From the NCBI GenBank assembly GCA_028023455.1, contig JAQFVV010012435.1:2728001-2792000 (forward strand): DNA of 64,000 nt, read 5' to 3'. This DNA is from Epiperipatus broadwayi (lineage: Eukaryota; Onychophora; Udeonychophora; Euonychophora; Peripatidae). Position numbers and translations under genes: made by a program. The notes below the pieces were generated by a model that was given only the letters and a program-made list of their open reading frames with translations, had not been told where the DNA came from and did no database searches. This document shows positions 12,900 through 25,192 of this stretch, piece after piece (positions within the stretch are counted from its first letter, which is position 1; each line of letters opens with the position of its first letter).

Positions 12900-13697
12900 A
12901 AGTCTTACCGTACTGTATAACACTATATTTATATGCTGAAGATTTTCATATATAACACTATATTTATGTGCTTTCTATTTGTCTTATTTAACACTATATT
13001 TATATGCTTTATATTTTGCTTATTAAACACTTTATTTAATCTAAATTTTTGTGTCCTCCACCTTATTACTCTCTAAGTCTATTTAGCCACTTACTGTCTG
13101 TATTGGCAACTTAAATATATACGTTACATGAATGACCGTCCCAGTATCTAGAGTCTAATAAACCTATATATCATTAACTGTAAGAATTTAGTCCATGTTC
13201 TAAGCTGAGCTAGAAAAGGGATAACCCCGTGCTGTTATAAAGTCATCATCGGTTAGTCATACCGGGGTTTGGGTTTGAATTCAGTTGGCGTTTTGGAATT
13301 TATTCTTAAACGTGGACTGGGTTTGAACTCGGGTACTGTGTATGAGTAAGCGTGGTGGATTTATACCGGTACAGTTATTATATTTTTGGGTATCCCTTTC
13401 TAGCTCAGCTTAGAACATGGACTACACCTTACAGTTAATGATAAATAGGTTAATTAGACTATAGATATTGGAAGGTCATTTATGTACGTATATATTTAAG
13501 TTGCAATACAGACAGTAAGTGGCTAAATAGACTAGAGAGTAATAAGGTGGAGGGACACAAATTTAGATTAAATAAAGTGTTTAATGAACAAAATATAAAG
13601 CATATAAATATAGTGTTAAATAAGACAAATGAAAGCGGATAAATATAGTATTCAACATGAAAATAGAAAGATATAAATATAATGTTGACAGTGCGGT
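12900..13697. repeat. Long inverted repeat spanning the left repeat/core junction
   Basis: Left arm 12900-13224 lies in the left LTR-like repeat. Right arm 13389-13697 lies in the core and is its diverged reverse complement (for example gagctagaaaaggg against ccctttctagctc). The 164-nt loop contains the repeat's 3' end. The start codon of the 316-codon ORF lies at the outer edge of the right arm. A minus-strand 102-codon frame (13480-13788) is a shadow of this arm. Confidence 0.85.
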
Positions 13698-14632
13698 ACA
13701 GATTCGAAGAATGGTATTTGGGACTAGACGTTAAAACAGTTAGGAAAGGCAAAGAAATTATTAGTGCGAGGAGTGGAGCAGAGGACACAGAACCTCAACC
13801 AACTAAAATAAGGTTGGAACCTCATGAGATTAGATTAGTGAATACAAATGCCAACTCTACTCAACAAAAATGTAAAGAATTAGATGTGACAGAGATTACT
13901 CAGAGTCAAAGTTTTACTCTAGCAGATTTAGCTAAAGATGAAGTAATTACTGAGGAAATGGTGGTTTCAAATCTAATGCAAGCCAGCCCATCTCAAAGTG
14001 ATGACACTAGTTTAGTACCTTCTAATGGAGTGGCTGTATCGATGTTGAAAGATATCAATAGAACAAAAGATACTGTTTTGAATAAATCTTCTGAAATCAT
14101 AATTAATAATTCTGAGTTATCTTTTCATAATAATGATAAAGATGTTCTGTGGAAAAGTGATGATGAAAGATTAATGAAGTCATCAAAGTTAAAGTTTAGA
14201 AATGATGCTGAATGGCCTCCTGATATGAAAATGAAGAAAGTGGACAGATCTTTAGTTGTGTGCAATACTGCCCATTTTAATAAATTCCATGATTATTTAT
14301 TTATGAAATGTGATCTGAACAAAATTGATGAGGAACTGAACTCTTTAAACAGAAATGATAAACTTTGTTTTAAAGCATGGACATATGTTAAAAAAAATAG
14401 TTTCATAAAAAATGGAGAAAAACTTCTCAACTCCCAAAGTGAATATGTTATAATGGATGCCATTAGATCACAGAAAGTTAGAGAAATTCTTTTAAAGCAA
14501 GATACTTTTAATAATGAACAATATAATAATATACCAAAGCACAATATTGTGACCGCTTTTGCTATTTTAGTAAGAGATCTAAAAAGACATACCTATAACC
14601 CTTATATACCTCCCGACCCAGGGAGAAGGTAG
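13682..14632 (+). CDS. Intact 316-residue protein of unknown function in the element core
   Basis: The longest non-repetitive ORF of the window. I do not recognise the family. The protein is hydrophilic and rich in Ser, Asn, Asp and Lys. It has a short basic/aromatic start (RYRFEEWYLGLDV), a low-complexity middle (about residues 40-180) and a more ordered C-terminal part (about 190-316) with KFHDYLFMKCDLNKIDEEL, KLCFKAWTYVKK and a proline-rich end (YNPYIPPDPGRR). I see no signal peptide, membrane segment, CCHC knuckle, DTG/DSG protease motif or YxDD motif. The start chosen is the first Met, at the outer edge of an inverted-repeat arm; a later Met is possible. Its place between the direct repeats suggests a Gag-like or accessory product, or a captured host exon. 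It lacks in-frame stops while nearby elements are riddled with them, which suggests recent activity. Confidence 0.6.
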   Translation: MLTVRYRFEEWYLGLDVKTVRKGKEIISARSGAEDTEPQPTKIRLEPHEIRLVNTNANSTQQKCKELDVTEITQSQSFTLADLAKDEVITEEMVVSNLMQASPSQSDDTSLVPSNGVAVSMLKDINRTKDTVLNKSSEIIINNSELSFHNNDKDVLWKSDDERLMKSSKLKFRNDAEWPPDMKMKKVDRSLVVCNTAHFNKFHDYLFMKCDLNKIDEELNSLNRNDKLCFKAWTYVKKNSFIKNGEKLLNSQSEYVIMDAIRSQKVREILLKQDTFNNEQYNNIPKHNIVTAFAILVRDLKRHTYNPYIPPDPGRR

Positions 14633-14881
14633 AGATATACAAAATGATAACCCGGGAAATGACCACTATGACATGCACATGATGATGAGAAAAGGAATTA
14701 CGGTAATATACCCACCTTTGTAAATATTAAGTTCAAACCCTCACCCAGACTGTTCTCCAAGGTCAAATCAATTAAAAAAAAAATGTATGTAAAAAAAAAA
14801 AAATGAATGAAAAAAATGTTAACCAGAAATTATGTATAATCATTTTTTTTTTGTTGTTTTTTTTTATAAAGTGACAAGAAA
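14633..14881. other. 3' part of core with A- and T-rich tracts
   Basis: Between the ORF stop and the right repeat lie a short region with moderate G+C, then A-rich runs (14775-14815) and T-rich runs (14843-14870). The last ten bases before the repeat are gtgacaagaa, only weakly like a polypurine tract. Confidence 0.6.
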
Positions 14882-17454
14882 TGAAACAGACAGATCGGAG
14901 AACCGATCTTCGTTTCAGGTGTTTTTATGTACGGTAATTCAAACCACTGTTCGCCCGCAGTGAGATTTTGTCTATTTTAATTTATAATAAAAATTAGTTA
15001 TATATTCTATAGTTTATAAATAAATATGTAAAGTTTCCGTATATAAATGTCGCAAACCATGAAATAATATTTGTGTGTGCGTGGTTTGCGAATTTATATC
15101 ATTTAATTTAAAGTTTCAGTGCGGGCGTATTTGTTTTAAATTTTAGTTTTAAAATTGTATAAAGTCGTTTAAAAATACTGATCAAAAATCACATTCCTTT
15201 GATCAGTGTTTTTAATTAAAATCTAATTGCACAAATGTTCAGAGCAATTAAGTTGTATTCAAAATTAGTAAGGAATTTTTATATGTAATTAATGTATCGA
15301 TTTAAAAATGGCATATTAAATTAAAAGATTGCTAAAAACAGATAATTGATTGTTGGTCAAGCTGCATCGCTAGAGGCTAGAGAAAGTAGGCGGAGCCTAA
15401 AACAAAAACAAGTCGGAAAGGTCAGCAGTGGCAAATTCTAGAAAAAACTTACATTCTAACTTTGGTCGTGTTTGAGAGAGGTAGTCTCGAGACAACACAG
15501 CAGTTAATAATAATTCAAATATCTTATTAAGAAGTTTACCAGTGAATCGCCATGTTCATGGGCTAATTGCCAGGAGCTGGTCTCTGCCCGCCAATATGGA
15601 TCCTCGTGCCGCTGTTTGATCATGTTTCATATACTTCAGAATTTCCAACTTCCAATCTCAAAATTTACTATGCCTTACAAATAACTTTCAAAAATGCGCG
15701 CCTACGTTACAAGCCAAGCTGGATGAAGAAAAAGAGAACTTTGTTACATGAACTTTAATTTTCTTCCGTGCTTAATATTATTAATCAAGTGAATCATATG
15801 TAAGTCTTTATATCATTTATAATGCTATTATTTAACCTGTCAGTAAATTTTCTTTTCTTTTTTAACCCTCTGCTCTAGTCTTTAGAAATAATTTATAACA
15901 TTTGTAATTAATCGTAATAATCATTTAAATGAATGCATTTATATTGTTTTGTGTATTGCTTATTCCATAAACAAACGATGCCAATAGTAAACTAGTGTAC
16001 TATAACGATCAAGTTATTTTAAAAGTAATCCCACTTTCTGAATTAAATATTCTTTCACATTCCGAGTTGATAAATGTTAAGTCACTTTATTATTCTATGT
16101 TAAGTTGTTATAAAATTACAATCTAAGTTTCAATATTAAATATATATATAATAGTTTCAAAGTGTTCATTAATGTTATGTATAATATGAGAAATAATTCA
16201 CTGAATAATTTGATACTATCGCTACCGCCTGTTAACCCGGAGGGTTAGAGTTTCAGAGTAAATTTAACTAATCTTTGTTCTCACCGTCAGTTTAATTTCG
16301 CTATGTTTTTATTGGGATAAGGATCTCAGCCTGTGGCGTAGAAACAGACAAATAGTTTCCAGGTTTTATATAATTTCTTTTAAAAAATCCGCTTCAAGTA
16401 TTCGTCCTTCACGTCTGTGGCAATGCCTTCCCTTCGCTGAAGTTAGCGTCTCGCCATTCTACCATTGGGGAATGAAAGCAGTTTTTCTTTCCCGGTAATC
16501 TCTTGGATCACCGGGGTTCGAAATGATCCCGGCTGGTTGTCGTGTCCCGGAACTACTTGGGGGCATTAAGCCTTGTCAAAGTACAAGCCGCCCGGTATTC
16601 CGTTAATGCACCGCAATTGATTACTGTAGGGCTCTTGAATATAGGCAACCACCAGTTCATCTATCTTCCATGTCGTATTTATATAAAACCACCAGTTCAT
16701 CTATCTTCCATGTCGTATTTATATAAAACCACCAGTACATCTATCTCTTATGTCGTATTTATATAAAACCATCTCCACTGTTCGTCTACGTTCCGGCTCG
16801 AGCCTATTCTAATAAAATAAGTAAACAAAAATCTTTAGATAAATATTTTTTCCAATGCTCTAATACTCTGATTCTCTTAACCACCCGTCAATCATTTAAC
16901 TACCCAGCTATTGGCATAAGTTTGTTTATTAAATAAAACGTTTACTAAAGACTAGTAGCCAAATACAAGAGGATTCATGGAAGTCTTACCGTACTGTTAA
17001 CATTATATTTATATGCTGTATATTTCTATTATATAACACTATATTTATATGCTTTCTATTTGTCTTATTTAACACTATATTTATATGCTTTATATTTTGC
17101 TTATTAAACACTTTATTTAATCTAAATTTTTGTGTCCTCCACCTTATTACTCTCTAAGTCTATTTAGCCACTTACTGTCTGTATTGGCAACTTAAATATA
17201 TACGTTACATGAATGACCGTTCCAATATCTATAGTCTAATAAACCTATATATCATTAACTGTAAGAATTTAGTCCATGTTCTAAGCTGAGCTAGAAAAGG
17301 GATAACCCCGTGCTGTTATAAAGTCATCATCGGTTGGTCATACCGGGGTTTGGGTTTGAATTCAGTTGGCGTTTTGGAAATTATTCTTAAACGTGGACTG
17401 GGTTTGAACTCGGGTACTGTGTATGATTAAGCGTGGTGAATTTATACCGGTACA
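14882..17454 (+). repeat. Right terminal direct repeat (LTR-like)
   Basis: Near-identical partner of 10801-13373 with the same length. Differences cluster at 15006-15020, 15275-15310, 15853-15890, 16229-16250 and 16975-17040. It holds the same small frames at 15567-15758 (63 codons, identical protein) and 16542-16766 (74 codons, two changes). It ends CCGGTACA against (TA)n. Confidence 0.75.
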
Positions 17455-17469
17455 ATATATATATATATA

Positions 17470-20400
17470 AGCCATTAAATGCCAAATAGCAAATCAAGAA
17501 AAATTAAATCTGTTATAAACTACTGTACAATGTATTCTGCCTAAATCTCTAATGCCATAGGACTGAGTGCTACTGTCTCAACCCTGGAAGTACAATGATT
17601 TAATCTACTTACTTGTATAATGCCTCAAAGAATACCAAATGTCCTACACTAAATGTCTAATTGGATCAAGAAGAAAAGCAACTGCAGAAAATGACTGTAG
17701 TATTATTTCAAGTGCATTGCCAAGGAAATCTAGTGAGTGATGAATAAATTTACCAAAGAAAAGTGATCTGAAGAGAGATAGACTGTATCTATAAAAGACA
17801 CTATTGCCAAACTCATGGACATTAACCAAAATGACCTAATGAAAGTTTTTATTTTATTATGTGTATATTTTTTATATATGTTTGTAAAATTTTTATTTTA
17901 TTTTATTTGCACACTTGGAAGTGTGTCTACAATTTGGAAGAGTCCATTATAGGTGAAAGCAACAAAATAAAAGGGGGAGGAGAATTTTTAAATTAGATTA
18001 AAAAAATTTATGCTAAATAAAGTTTAGATCAGCTTTTCCTCCATAGCAACTTGTCATTGGTCACCATCATGATATGGAATGAGATAAGACCTTTGAGATT
18101 ATTCCATATTAAGTACATTCACTTATTACAAGACAGAGTTCATGTTATTTGTTTGTTGTTAACTAATAATCATTAATGTTTATTTTTTCAGTATAAAGGA
18201 CTAATCTTCTAGTGTGGATGTTCTTTCCTATCAACTTTAAGGATCCATACATAGATATGGGGATCCCCAAAGAAGTAATATTGTTAATTTGAATTGGATG
18301 AGGCTACTACAGATATATCTGTATAATATTGCACAAGTTAGCTTTGCAGTCAATTTAATAATAAAATTTTTATTTATTTTTTTTTGCTTTGTAAATAATT
18401 AGTGCCATGTTATGTATTTTTATCATGGGTAAGAATTTGAAATAGTGAACACATTTGATTGTTGATATGATAGAAATCCAGCCTTGACACACATAATTAT
18501 ACTACTTTATCTTATTAAAGAGTTAAATTCTTTTGTTTTGTTATTTAATAAATGTTGTCAATTTGATTTACATTAAACTAGTCTCTAGTTTAACAAAATC
18601 ATTTATGCATTCATTTATCAAGCAATAACCAAGTATTTACATACACACACATTTCACTCTTTTATAATAACACAGGAATATGCTTGGATGAATCTTTAAA
18701 TCAATTGTAACCTATATAGAGGTGTGACAGTTGCTATCTAGTGTAAGTTCACCATGGAAGAGAGCTAAAGGCAGATTTCTCTCAGTTTGAATACTGAGGC
18801 ATAATGGAGCTCAAAGGAGGGGTGAGGTATGGCTAAACTAGCCCAAATTGTATCAAAATTTAATGTGTAAACACAGAGCTAGCCTACTGGAGGTGGATAC
18901 AACTTCATCACATCATTCACAGCATCATACCAGAAGATCCTAGGTCTGACCTATAGTGAGATGTATTCCCCCTCTCTTGTGGTAAAACCTCAGCCCATTA
19001 CAATATATATATATACAGTAATAGTATTTTTTTTGTAAAAAGTACATGTGAATAAAACAATGTATCTTAAAATTATTATATATGTCAGATGTTATAGAGT
19101 ATTAACAAATAAGGAAGAAATATTAAATATTTATCTAACAGTTCATGCTAGCAAATAATAACTAATTAATATTAAATAAATACTCTTATCTATTAAGATA
19201 TAGTTTGAATTGAAAAGAGTTTTAATGTATTCAAATCATTTTTAAAGAATATTAAATATTAAAATATTAATAATTACTTTAATTTTCAGGGATTCCTTAA
19301 CATAAATTCATTAACAATTACAATAAATATATAAATATGTGAATAGATGACTAGTAATGAATGAGATAATCCATAACAAGCAATTGAAAAAAAATAACGA
19401 AATCAAATTTAATTATCATAATAATAACAACAAAATAAAACAATAAATAGTATTAAGTAAATAAATATTTATTCACCAAACAATTAATTATTTACTAGGC
19501 AGCAACTAATATATAATATTCAATAAACTATTTTTTAGAGATATATTTATCACATGTTGTGTACAGTACATTGAATCCAAAACATGCTATGTATCATCAT
19601 AATATTACTAAAATTAATATATATTTTTAATTAGCTTAAACAGTATTCTTAATTCGTTCGTAAACCTTCATATTTGTAAGCTAGCAATCATATGTATTGT
19701 GCCCTTTTCTATAGGTCAGTAATAGTTCATAACAGCCAATTACTAAAAATTTTAAATTTTAGAATATGTTCTTTTAATACATTAGTTATATTAAGTCAAT
19801 TATATCTTTAAAGTACAATTTGAAGCTAAAGAGAATACGTAGTATATAAAATCATTTAAAAATAGTTATATAAAGCTTTAAATATTGTTGCATATGGTTG
19901 TAAAAGCTGGCCATATTAAATAACACAGCTATAAATAATTAAAAGTATATTTAATAAATTCGATTTTAATAGTTTAAAACTGATAATTTAATAAATGCTA
20001 TGTTTAAATTTATAAAGTCATATTTAATAAGCAAAAATTAATATCGTACATTTTAAAAATAAACTTTATGATGGTGAGAATTGTATTTAATTCTATATTT
20101 TCTTTATTGTTCTTCCAAATTTTATAATTATATTATATAATATAATAAGTGTATCAATTATATAAATCTAGGCAGAGAAATAGATTAAAAATCGTCTGTC
20201 AAATTTATTAATCATGTGACTTGTATATTACATACCTTCTCACACACGCTTGTTTGAGTTAATAATAAAGTTTAAAATATTTTAAAAGTTATATTATAGA
20301 ATTGGATAGAATTATTGCCTATCATAAAAGTAAATAGTATTAAACATTAAGTTAACTATTGTATGTAATGCTTAAATGATGTAATAAAGATGAATACATT

Positions 20401-23400
20401 CATAATATAAAAATTAAATATTTTGTTTAAATAAAAATAGATAAATGGAATAAGTTATTAAGGTTATTTTAAAAGTTATTTTAAATGTTTAAATAATTTT
20501 AATAAAATAATAATTGATTCAAAAGTAATATTTTAAATAATATTTTGGGTTCATTACGTCATAATTTCTAATTTTGAAATTTAATTCTACTATAAACTAA
20601 AAATATGTAAATTTGTTCTCAAGCTAAAGTAAGAATTAACCAATAGGAATAGGTATTCTTACAGACTATAAATATGATTTGCATGGAGTTATTGGGGGAG
20701 ATTAATAATGTATTGAAACCAGAGAAAGGTAAATTATAGCTATCAAAGAGATAGTATTTTAAAATTATTATTTTAGTCAATTTTAGCGCTCTCTCATAAT
20801 TTATTTGAAAAAATTAATTAATATTTTAAAAGTAACTTGCAAAAAAGAGAGTGTAAACTAAAAAAGATTTTAATAATTTCGTTTAACATGCTTTGTTAAA
20901 TTTTTTAAAGTTCCTTTATCAGTCATATTTTATCTAAAAAATTTAACCTAAACTTCGCAATAAAAAATGGATATACTACAAAATAAAATGGATATAAGTT
21001 ATAATGCTGAAAAAATATTTGAAATATTTATTGATACAGCTTTATTAATATTTAACTGAAGAATTGTTCTGGTACATAAAAAACCACAGCTCGGACATTA
21101 TACAGAGTCTAAAAATGTATTGAAACGTATTATTTATAAGCTGATCCAAGATTTATTTTTAAAATAGTAATAAGACAATTATATTTCATGAATTATTTTA
21201 TATAATATGATATTCAAAGGAGTAAAATGTTATATACTTTCTGAAGATAACATTTTTAAAGATATTTTCAATAATTAAAGAAAGAACCCAGGAGAATATG
21301 TTATAGAAGCATTTTGATATTAAAATATCCGTTCTTAGAATTGTTTTAAAAAATGTATTTAGAAAAGATTTGTTCAAAAGTACTTGAAGTTTTTATTTTA
21401 AAGTGATATATAAAAATACCAAATGAAAGTTTAAATGTATCAAGAAGGAAACATATATATAAAAAAAGTGAACACATAGTTGAATAAAAGATGGATCCAT
21501 GGAAATACAAATAGTACTTAAAAGTTTATCAAATATTTTTAAAGTTAAATTAGATGGATTGATGCATTGGAGATGCAGAGAATATTGGTAGAGAAGATTA
21601 AGAAGCTTCTTGGGAATAATTCTTTAATATTATGATTTAATAATTATCGTCCTAAATACTAAAACCAAGAATTATTTTTATAAATTTTACTAAATGGATT
21701 AATAATTATTTTTATTTTAAACTTTAACGTGCTTGGAGGAGAACATTTTTGAAAAACTCTAGAGAAAATAATAAGCATTTTGGACTTATCAGGAACTATC
21801 ATCAAGAAAATATGTAACTATAGTTTTGATTCCTTTTATTTTGTTAACCTAGTTTAAATCTAAATTTTTATATAAGATTAGGAAAAACATAAAAACATAA
21901 ATTTATTAATATTGAAATTTTATAATATAACAATCTAATAATTTAGCTAAAAATATTTTAATATAAAGTGTATGGGTGTGAATTTTTTTTTATATCTGCA
22001 ATGCTCAAGTGGATAAAGAAAGCCTACTGAACAGGATGACTAGATAAAGGTTATTGGTAATAATAATAACTATTGATAATTTATAATGTATATATTTTTT
22101 GTCTTCTTTAGATCATCCATAAATTGGAAGAATGAAGTGTAAAAGTTTTTTTACTTATATGTACTGCATTTCATACAACATTTTAAAAAACATTATGAGA
22201 TAGGATTGATTTGAAAATATGCATACGACAATTTTTTTTTTTTTATTAGTGATATAATCCAACATAACAAATAATTATGTGATTCTTTTTAAAATTTTCA
22301 TGTTATTGGATATTCAATTATTGTCTAAGTAGATTGTATATGATTAAACATACAGAGCAATGAAGTAAGCAGACTTTTCTTATGGAATCGTAAGATTGTT
22401 TAACTATTAATGAATTTTATTTATTGTTTTGTAAATGCAGATAGTTATTTATCGATATAAGATGTGGAAAATCTTGAGAAATAATGTTGAGATAGTGGCT
22501 TGGAAGTACTTAGTGAACAGGAAACCAAGATGATGTTTTAAGAAATAGGATGTTATAAGGAATGGAAATAATATTTAGTCTTTATGTGAATATCAGCATA
22601 GTTAACAAAGCCCTATGACCGATACGCATTTTATTTGGACAGTGTTTATATTTCTTTAAATATTTGATGTTCTAATAAAGCTGAAGAAATAGATTTAACA
22701 TCGTCCCTGTACTAGAGGATATTAGGCAGGTAAATGTCATACCTCTTCACACTGTGCCATGATTTTGAGATATGTTAAGAGTAATACTCTAGCTTTCTTC
22801 CTTAATCCTATGCATCTGTTGTCACTATCTTTATTTCATGTAACTGCATCGTTTAGTAAGATATGTTTAAGAGAAATGATAAATAATTTAGAACTTAGGT
22901 TATGCTATCATTTTGTATAAGATTGGTTTATTTGCTTAGAAGGAATAGGATGTTATAACTTAAAATTGAAGATCCAAAGTATCCTAAGGAAAGAAAAGAA
23001 TCATAAGAATATATTTTGAATTTTATTTCAGAAATGAAATATAAATTTTTTTTAAATAAGGTATCTAAACAAAGATATTTTCTTTAAAGTGATAATAATT
23101 TTAAATGCTTTAGTATTATTTTTTTTAAGGGAAAATAAGTATTGCATATTTTAAAATACAGTAGTACAAAGTAAATTATGTAAACAATATGCACAGTATA
23201 TTTTTTGTTTATTGATTAACAGAAATATATTAATGATTACACTTATATCATACTAAAGTAAGGCTTAAATAAGAATATATTATGATTAGTAAACATTGTG
23301 TGATAAATACTAAAATCTAGTACTGAATTTTTGGATAATATTTTGTGTAACATCTTTGACTTTGCAAGATGAAATTTTTGCAAATATTTTGAGAAGTCCA

Positions 23401-24780
23401 TACTCATTATAAAATTTTGTTTTCTATAGAATGATTTTCTAAGTATGAATTTTTTTAAAATAAGATAGTTTAATAATATCAAGGAGAAAATGCTGTTGCT
23501 AATAAAGTAGATAAAGATATTTGTATTAAGTTAACCATAATGAGAAACCAAATAGTAACATTTTTTTTAACTTTGTCCTAAATTTAAATAAAGATATAAT
23601 TGAAATATAAATTATTTTTTTTATAACCCGGTAGATCAAACTGTAAAGTAAAAAAGTTAAGGATATCCACTGTAAATAGTGTAAATAAATTGTTTATTTA
23701 TTTGTTGTTAGTAATAAACTTTGTTAAATTTTGTTATTTCAAAAATTTTGTGTCCGAGTTATTTATTTCTCCACATCGCTGCATGAAATCACGATATATG
23801 CATAATAATCGAAACAAATATATAATTTTGCACAAAAGATAAATAGAGAATTATTTTAAGAATTTTAAATATTTTATTGGTATTCATTATAATTAAATAA
23901 TCATAATCTTACATTATTTTAGTGGTCATAAATCAGTTATCACAATATTATATTAAATTATATGCTATCAGTTACCACACATATTTTGTTTGTCAGATTA
24001 TTAAAATGCTACCACATATTTATTATATCATTACATGAAGATATAAGATCATATTATATTATTTCATTATTTTATTATGGTAATAAAATTATAGTAAAAA
24101 GAAAAGATATACAGAATTAGTTAAACAATGAAGAATATTATTACTGTTATTTATTATTATTAGTTTCAGTGTAGTGGATTATGACATAAAATCCCTTCTC
24201 ATATTTTACTACCGTATTTTTATTAACTTAGAATAAACTTTATGAACCTGAGATGGTTTTATTGAGCTAGATTATTAAATAGAAGATTAAGATTTAATTA
24301 TTAGTTTAATCTTAGTGAGTAGAAGTTATTAAAGTCATAAGAATACTATGAGTTTGTTATTTGAAATAGTAATAAGGGGGGATAGTGTTCTTATGCCATT
24401 GAGGTTGTATCCTGTAGGATATTGGCTCAATGTAATCTATCTTGTCACATGTATTTTCACTTCAAGTCTCATGAAAATATTAAATATTTATTTAATTTAT
24501 TTTTATAAATTGAACCTTATTCGAATTTTAAATTTGAGCTAGTGGAATATTTAATTTTATTGCTGAATATTTTAGTTATTAATTATTAACTGAGATAGAA
24601 ACTGTTTTATTTCATATCATATATTATCTGGAAGTGAGGATGCACGAGAGCAAGGTTAGAGTATAAACTTTCATCACTAATATTGTAAAATATCTACAAG
24701 GCAATTACTTTCACAACTAATAAGTATAATGAAACAAAAAAACATATTTTCACTTCAACTAAATAATAATGAGAATAATA
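17470..24780. other. Long AT-rich non-coding stretch
   Basis: More than 7 kb without a credible gene. Base composition becomes very AT-rich from 19 to 24 kb. Small (TA)n tracts occur near 19005. A mildly GC-richer patch at 18720-18990 may be an old SINE-like repeat but lacks clear ends. Open frames of 60-79 codons (17644 minus, 23243 minus, 24348 plus) show no motif. Confidence 0.55.
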
Positions 24781-24830
24781 ACTTCCAATATTAATGATTG
24801 CCACAACTCCTTTCAGTTACTATATATATA

Positions 24831-24954
24831 TATAAAAACAAAAAAATAAAGACTTATAAATCCAATAAATAATATAATATTTCAACCAGAGGACTCTGGT
24901 TGAAATATTATATTATTTATTGGATTTATAAGTCTTTATTTTTTTGTTTTTATA
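24831..24954. repeat. Perfect palindrome, 61-bp arms, 2-nt centre
   Basis: Arms 24831-24891 and 24894-24954 are exact reverse complements around the dinucleotide ga. A single diverged copy of one arm lies at 25047-25090, followed by a (TA)n tract, and the left arm is also preceded by (TA)n. This suggests two head-to-head copies of one dispersed repeat fused at its end. It would extrude as a cruciform. Confidence 0.92.
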
Positions 24955-25097
24955 TGTATTTCCTTTGGTTAGTTTGTTATATATTAATATTTTGATATAT
25001 ATATATATTGACTGTGTATTTTTTTTCTTTCTGATGAAAACCAGTCCTCTGGTTGAAATATAATATTATTTATTGGATTTATAAGTCTTTTTTTGTT

Positions 25098-25098
<1 letters not shown>

Positions 25099-25130
<32 letters not shown>

Positions 25131-25146
25131 GTATGTATAAGTCTTA

Positions 25147-25190
<44 letters not shown>
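25099..25190. repeat. (TA)n/(CA)n microsatellites
   Basis: Two (TA)n runs with short (AC)n tails, separated by catgtatgtataagtctta. Minus-strand Tyr-Ile repeat frames here are artefacts. Confidence 0.9.

Positions 25191-25192
<2 letters not shown>

Larger units (their letters stand above)
10801..13373 (+). repeat. Left terminal direct repeat (LTR-like)
   Basis: Starts with a stem-loop (10801-10836). It contains a perfect hairpin at 12150-12172 (10-bp stem, ttc loop), a triple 40-bp tandem repeat (12567-12690) and two small open frames: 63 codons at 11486-11677 and 74 codons at 12462-12686. Both frames recur in the right repeat. Because the two repeats are nearly identical overall, frame conservation is not evidence of translation. 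The segment 12900-13224 is complementary to 13389-13697 in the core. A TTATAAAG motif at about 13235 could be a TATA element, but I see no matching initiator. Confidence 0.75.
10801..17454 (+). mobile_element. LTR-retrotransposon-like element with 2,573-bp terminal direct repeats
   Basis: Two long direct repeats (10801-13373 and 14882-17454) each begin TGAAACAG and end CCGGTACA, the TG...CA rule of LTRs, and enclose a 1,508-bp core. The repeats differ by about 30 substitutions and a few small indels by eye. The core holds one intact 316-codon ORF and no recognisable protease, RT, RNase H or integrase. There is no obvious tRNA primer-binding site after 13373 and only a weak purine stretch (gtgacaagaa) before 14882. 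Oversized LTRs with a short core resemble non-autonomous LARD-type elements. Alternatives are tandem Helentron-like copies, a Penelope-like arrangement with long repeats, or a plain segmental tandem duplication. Flanking (TA)n prevents confirmation of a duplication. Confidence 0.65.

Noticed and set aside
13237-13265. Promoter inside the LTR-like repeat (TTATAAAG)
   Set aside because: The nearest initiator-like TCA is only about 22 nt away, too close for a standard core promoter.
20668-23765. TATAAATA at 20668 and AATAAA near 23712 as a transcription unit or long LTR
   Set aside because: No initiator, no ORF, no borders and no second copy in the window; such motifs are frequent in DNA this AT-rich.
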